From: an uncultured Lysobacteraceae bacterium
GTDB lineage: Bacteria > Pseudomonadota > Gammaproteobacteria > Xanthomonadales > Rhodanobacteraceae
DNA: 8,043 nucleotides
Assembly: GCA_946480705.1 (NCBI GenBank)
Contig: CAMLLF010000150.1
Span: 1 to 8,043 of the forward strand
Direction of reading: 5' to 3'
Part shown: one piece after another, positions 6,189 through 8,043 of the stretch
Layout: the number at the start of each line of letters is the position of its first letter
Numbering within the stretch: the stretch's first letter is position 1
Notes under the pieces: generated by a model
Told to the model about the DNA's origin: nothing
Database searches by the model: none
The model's input: only the letters and a program-made list of their open reading frames with translations
Position numbers and translations under genes: made by a program

Positions 6189-6231
6189 TCAGCGACACGG
6201 GCCTGCCGTTGGACTGGCGTGCGGACAATGC

Positions 6232-6243
6232 GCAGCACGCCGG
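6232..6243. repeat. 12-bp direct repeat, copy 1 (rnfG insertion)
   Basis: GCAGCACGCCGG, the partner of 6177-6188. In rnfG it encodes the AGVL segment in the upstream frame. The 43 bp between the copies has no match that I can see elsewhere in the window and no transposon-like ends. Confidence 0.9.
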
Positions 6244-6371
6244 CGAGTTCGGCGAGCGCGCCGGCGCGCTCGCGTTCGTGCAGGCCGTCGCGCGTCGCGA
6301 ACGCGGCGAGCGCGAGCACCAGTGCGGCGAGCAGCACCTGGGCGGACAGCGGCCATGCGCGGCGCAGCGGC

Positions 6372-7385
6372 TCAGCCACGGCCGTGTCCGTAGATGCGCG
6401 GCCGCGTGTTCAGGTCGATCAGCGGCGCGATCTGGTTCATGAACAGCACGACGAACGCGACGCCGTCGGGCAGATGACCCCAGCGGCGGATCGCGAGCGT
6501 GAGCGCGGCGACGCCGCAGCCGAACACGAAGCGGCCGCGCGGCGACGTGCAGCCGCTGACCGGATCGGTCGCGATGAACCACGCGGCGAGCATGAGGCCG
6601 CCGGCCGTCAGATGCGCGAGCGGCGACGGATGCCGCTCGGTGTCGAGCAGCCAGACCGGCAGGGTCAGCGCGATTGTCGTCAGGATGACGCCGGCCGGTG
6701 CATGCCAGCCGATCACGCGGCGCCACAGCAGATAGACGCCGCCGAGCGCGAGCGCGAGTGCGATCCAGGCCCAGGCCGCGGCGCCGCTGCGCTGGTACAG
6801 CGCATTCGCGTGCAGTTCGGGCAGGCGCAGACCCTGCGCGACGAGTTGTTTCGTCGCGTCGAGCGGCGTGGCCGACGCGAGCGTGTCCCAGCCCGCGGCC
6901 GGCGCCGCGGCGAACACCGCGCGCGCGGCGTCGCCGAGTCCGACGAAACCGCCGGGCCAGTGCGCGAGTTCGCGCGGGAATGCCATCAGCGCGAAGGCGC
7001 AGCCGGCCATTGCCGGATTGAGCAGGTTGGCGCCGAGACCGCCGTAGGCGTACTTGCCGAGACCGAGCGCGACGAACATGCCCGTGACCGCGACCCACCA
7101 CGGCGCCAGCGGCGTGATGCTCATGGCCAACAGCGCCGCCGTGACGACGGTCGAGACGTCCGCGATGCCGCCGCTCGCCGCGGCACCGCGCCAGCAGCGG
7201 ACCGAGGCTTCGACGAGCAGGCCGGCCGCGACGGCCAGCGCGAGCTGGAACACGAGGCCGAAGCCGAAAAAATACAGATGCAGCATGGCGCCGGGCAGCA
7301 GCGCGAGCAGCACGTCGCCCATGACGCGGCGCACGCGGTTGCCGGCCGGAATATGCGGCGCGGGCGCCGTCGGAAACGTCTTCAC
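6372..7385 (-). CDS. rnfD: RnfD, membrane FMN-binding subunit of the Rnf/Rsx complex
   Basis: The 337-residue integral membrane protein has the RnfD/NqrB fold with about nine or ten hydrophobic segments. Landmarks are the N-terminal RVMGDVLLALLPGA (20-33) before the first helix, ADVSTVVTAALLAMSITPLAPWW (75-97), GKYAYGGLGANLLNPAMAG (110-128) and DTLASATPLDATKQ (167-180), where T173 of SAT is the expected covalent FMN site. The C-terminal part has AAWFIATDPVSGCTSPRGR (267-285) and FMNQIAPLIDLNTRPRIYG. RnfD helps carry electrons through the membrane between the RnfC side and RnfG. The GTG at 7385 overlaps the rnfC stop as GTGA, and its own TGA overlaps rnfG by 8 bp. An ATG at residue 22 is too close to the first helix to be a better start. 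Length and motifs look intact. Confidence 0.95.
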   Translation of the reverse strand: MKTFPTAPAPHIPAGNRVRRVMGDVLLALLPGAMLHLYFFGFGLVFQLALAVAAGLLVEASVRCWRGAAASGGIADVSTVVTAALLAMSITPLAPWWVAVTGMFVALGLGKYAYGGLGANLLNPAMAGCAFALMAFPRELAHWPGGFVGLGDAARAVFAAAPAAGWDTLASATPLDATKQLVAQGLRLPELHANALYQRSGAAAWAWIALALALGGVYLLWRRVIGWHAPAGVILTTIALTLPVWLLDTERHPSPLAHLTAGGLMLAAWFIATDPVSGCTSPRGRFVFGCGVAALTLAIRRWGHLPDGVAFVVLFMNQIAPLIDLNTRPRIYGHGRG

Positions 7386-8043
7386 GGCGTGTCCTTCTGC
7401 TCCGCGTCGCCGGCCGGCGGCGCGGGTCCGGCCTGCTGCGCGCGCCGGGCCTTGCCGCGAGCGATTGCGGCGAGCACGGCGGATTTGTCCATGCGTGCCG
7501 CAACCGCCGGTGCGCCGGATTCGGCCGGGACTGCGGATTCGGCCGGCGGCCGCGGCGTCGGCGCGGCCGCCTGTTCCTGGGCGACCGCTTCGCGGCGCGC
7601 GGCGACGCGCGCGACTTTCTCCGCCTGTTCGCGCGCGAGCCGCGCGGTGCGGGCGAGGTAGCGTTCGCGCGCGTGGTCGGCGCGCACGCGGGCCGCGCGC
7701 GCCAGCGCGTGCGCGGTCTTGCCCTGGCGATACGATTCCACGAGTGGAATCTGCGACGGACAGACGAATGCGCAGCAGCCGCATTCGATGCAGTCGGCGA
7801 GGCCGAGCCCGGCGGCGCCGTCGACATCGCCGTCGCGCAGCAGGCGCAGCAGCTCCTGCGGCTGCAGCCGTACCGGACAGACGTCGGCGCAGTCGCCGCA
7901 GCGGATGCAGGGCAGCTCCGGCGCGCGCGGCCGTACGTCCTCGCCGGCCAGCACGACGATCGCGTTGCTCGTGCGGGTCAGCGCGACGTCGTCGTGCGGC
8001 AGCGCGACGCCCATGAGCGGGCCGCCGAGCACGAGCCGCGCCG
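7382..8043 (-). CDS. rnfC: RnfC, C-terminal part (two [4Fe-4S] clusters), cut by window edge
   Basis: RnfC is the peripheral NADH/flavin and iron-sulphur subunit that feeds electrons into the Rnf/Rsx complex. The visible 220 residues start inside the family's GGPLMGVALP segment and carry two ferredoxin-type motifs, PCIRCGDCADVCP and ADCIECGCCAFVCP, each Cys-x2-Cys-x2-Cys-x3-Cys. The second has one extra cysteine (GCC where relatives usually have GAC). QIPLVESYRQGK follows, as in the family. The tail is Ala/Arg-rich, likely helical or coiled and then disordered, and ends with the AAIARGKARR unit that is repeated in many RnfC tails. No start exists in the window; the frame runs off the right edge. 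It stops at 7382, overlapping the rnfD GTG. The complex normally also needs RnfA and RnfB, expected further right. Confidence 0.95.
   Translation of the reverse strand, partial: ARLVLGGPLMGVALPHDDVALTRTSNAIVVLAGEDVRPRAPELPCIRCGDCADVCPVRLQPQELLRLLRDGDVDGAAGLGLADCIECGCCAFVCPSQIPLVESYRQGKTAHALARAARVRADHARERYLARTARLAREQAEKVARVAARREAVAQEQAAAPTPRPPAESAVPAESGAPAVAARMDKSAVLAAIARGKARRAQQAGPAPPAGDAEQKDTP

Larger units (their letters stand above)
5707..6379 (-). pseudogene. rnfG: rnfG (FMN-binding Rnf/Rsx subunit), frameshifted by a 55-bp insertion
   Basis: RnfG is a membrane-anchored subunit carrying covalent FMN on the outer face and passing electrons in the Rnf/Rsx complex. The N-terminal part (GTG at 6379, 8 bp inside rnfD) gives a membrane helix and ERERAGALAELAGVL. 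The rest, from LPAAVYDND to the stop at 5707, is in another frame and has GHGETRGLGD, VRRDGGEFDQFGAATVTP and a normal C-terminus. The FMN threonine (codon 5803-5805) is kept, though the motif reads GAAT in place of TGAT. At 6177-6243 a 12-bp sequence occurs twice, 55 bp apart. Removing 55 bp joins GVL to PAAVYDN, aligns without gaps to E. coli RsxG and gives 205 residues, against 206 in E. coli. As written the gene cannot make a full protein. It may be a true mutation or an assembly fault. Confidence 0.88.

Noticed and set aside
5128..6393. A 421-codon plus-strand open frame
   Set aside because: It is antisense to rnfE/rnfG, Arg/Ala-only in character and has no motif.
6114..7661. A 515-codon plus-strand open frame
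   Set aside because: It is antisense to rnfC/D, with composition typical of GC-rich shadow frames and no recognisable domain.
5707..7827. A 706-codon open frame on the minus strand spanning rnfD and rnfG
   Set aside because: Its upper two thirds is Arg/Ala-rich and antiphase to rnfC and rnfD, which have clear family motifs. Only the last part, after 6188, is real rnfG sequence.

Overview
The window is a GC-rich stretch that reads as the chromosome of a gammaproteobacterium. A Xanthomonadales-type organism (Rhodanobacteraceae/Lysobacteraceae) is my best guess, based on base composition, the rnfCDGE-nth arrangement and the style of the proteins. No RNA genes, transposases or CRISPR arrays are visible. 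Nearly all genes lie on the minus strand.

Left edge (1-678): about 33 residues of a UvrD/AddA-type helicase run into the C-terminal 60% of indole-3-glycerol-phosphate synthase (TrpC) in a different frame. The switch falls in an 11-bp GC-only stretch and looks like a chimeric or rearranged junction. TrpC ends at 561. A roughly 30-bp imperfect inverted repeat follows, between the convergent trpC and hvfC.

Centre (679-2757, minus strand): a complete three-gene RiPP operon of the bufferin/oxazolin (HvfABC) type. It holds a secreted precursor (hvfA), a DUF692 multinuclear iron oxidase (hvfB) and its DUF2063 partner (hvfC). The precursor is unusual. Two canonical EF-hand loops sit between an N-terminal EGKCG x3 block and a C-terminal EGKCG x2 plus EGSCG x2 block, so a predicted Ca-binding module is embedded in a predicted Cu-binding modified peptide. 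This is the most interesting system in the window. A 516-bp stretch upstream of hvfA carries a possible ECF-type promoter and two strong hairpins.

Right half (3274-8043, minus strand): an OprP/OprO-family porin, then (reading upstream) nth and the end of an rnf operon: rnfE, rnfG, rnfD and the C-terminal part of rnfC. The rnf genes and nth are joined by very short start/stop overlaps, the same order as E. coli rsxCDGE-nth. RnfCDGE would be part of a membrane NADH/ferredoxin-linked electron transport complex, and Nth is the [4Fe-4S] DNA glycosylase endonuclease III. rnfG is broken by a 55-bp insertion bounded by a 12-bp direct repeat. Removing the 55 bp gives a 205-residue protein that aligns without a gap to RsxG across the site. 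It could be a real mutation, a reversible slippage switch or an assembly error.
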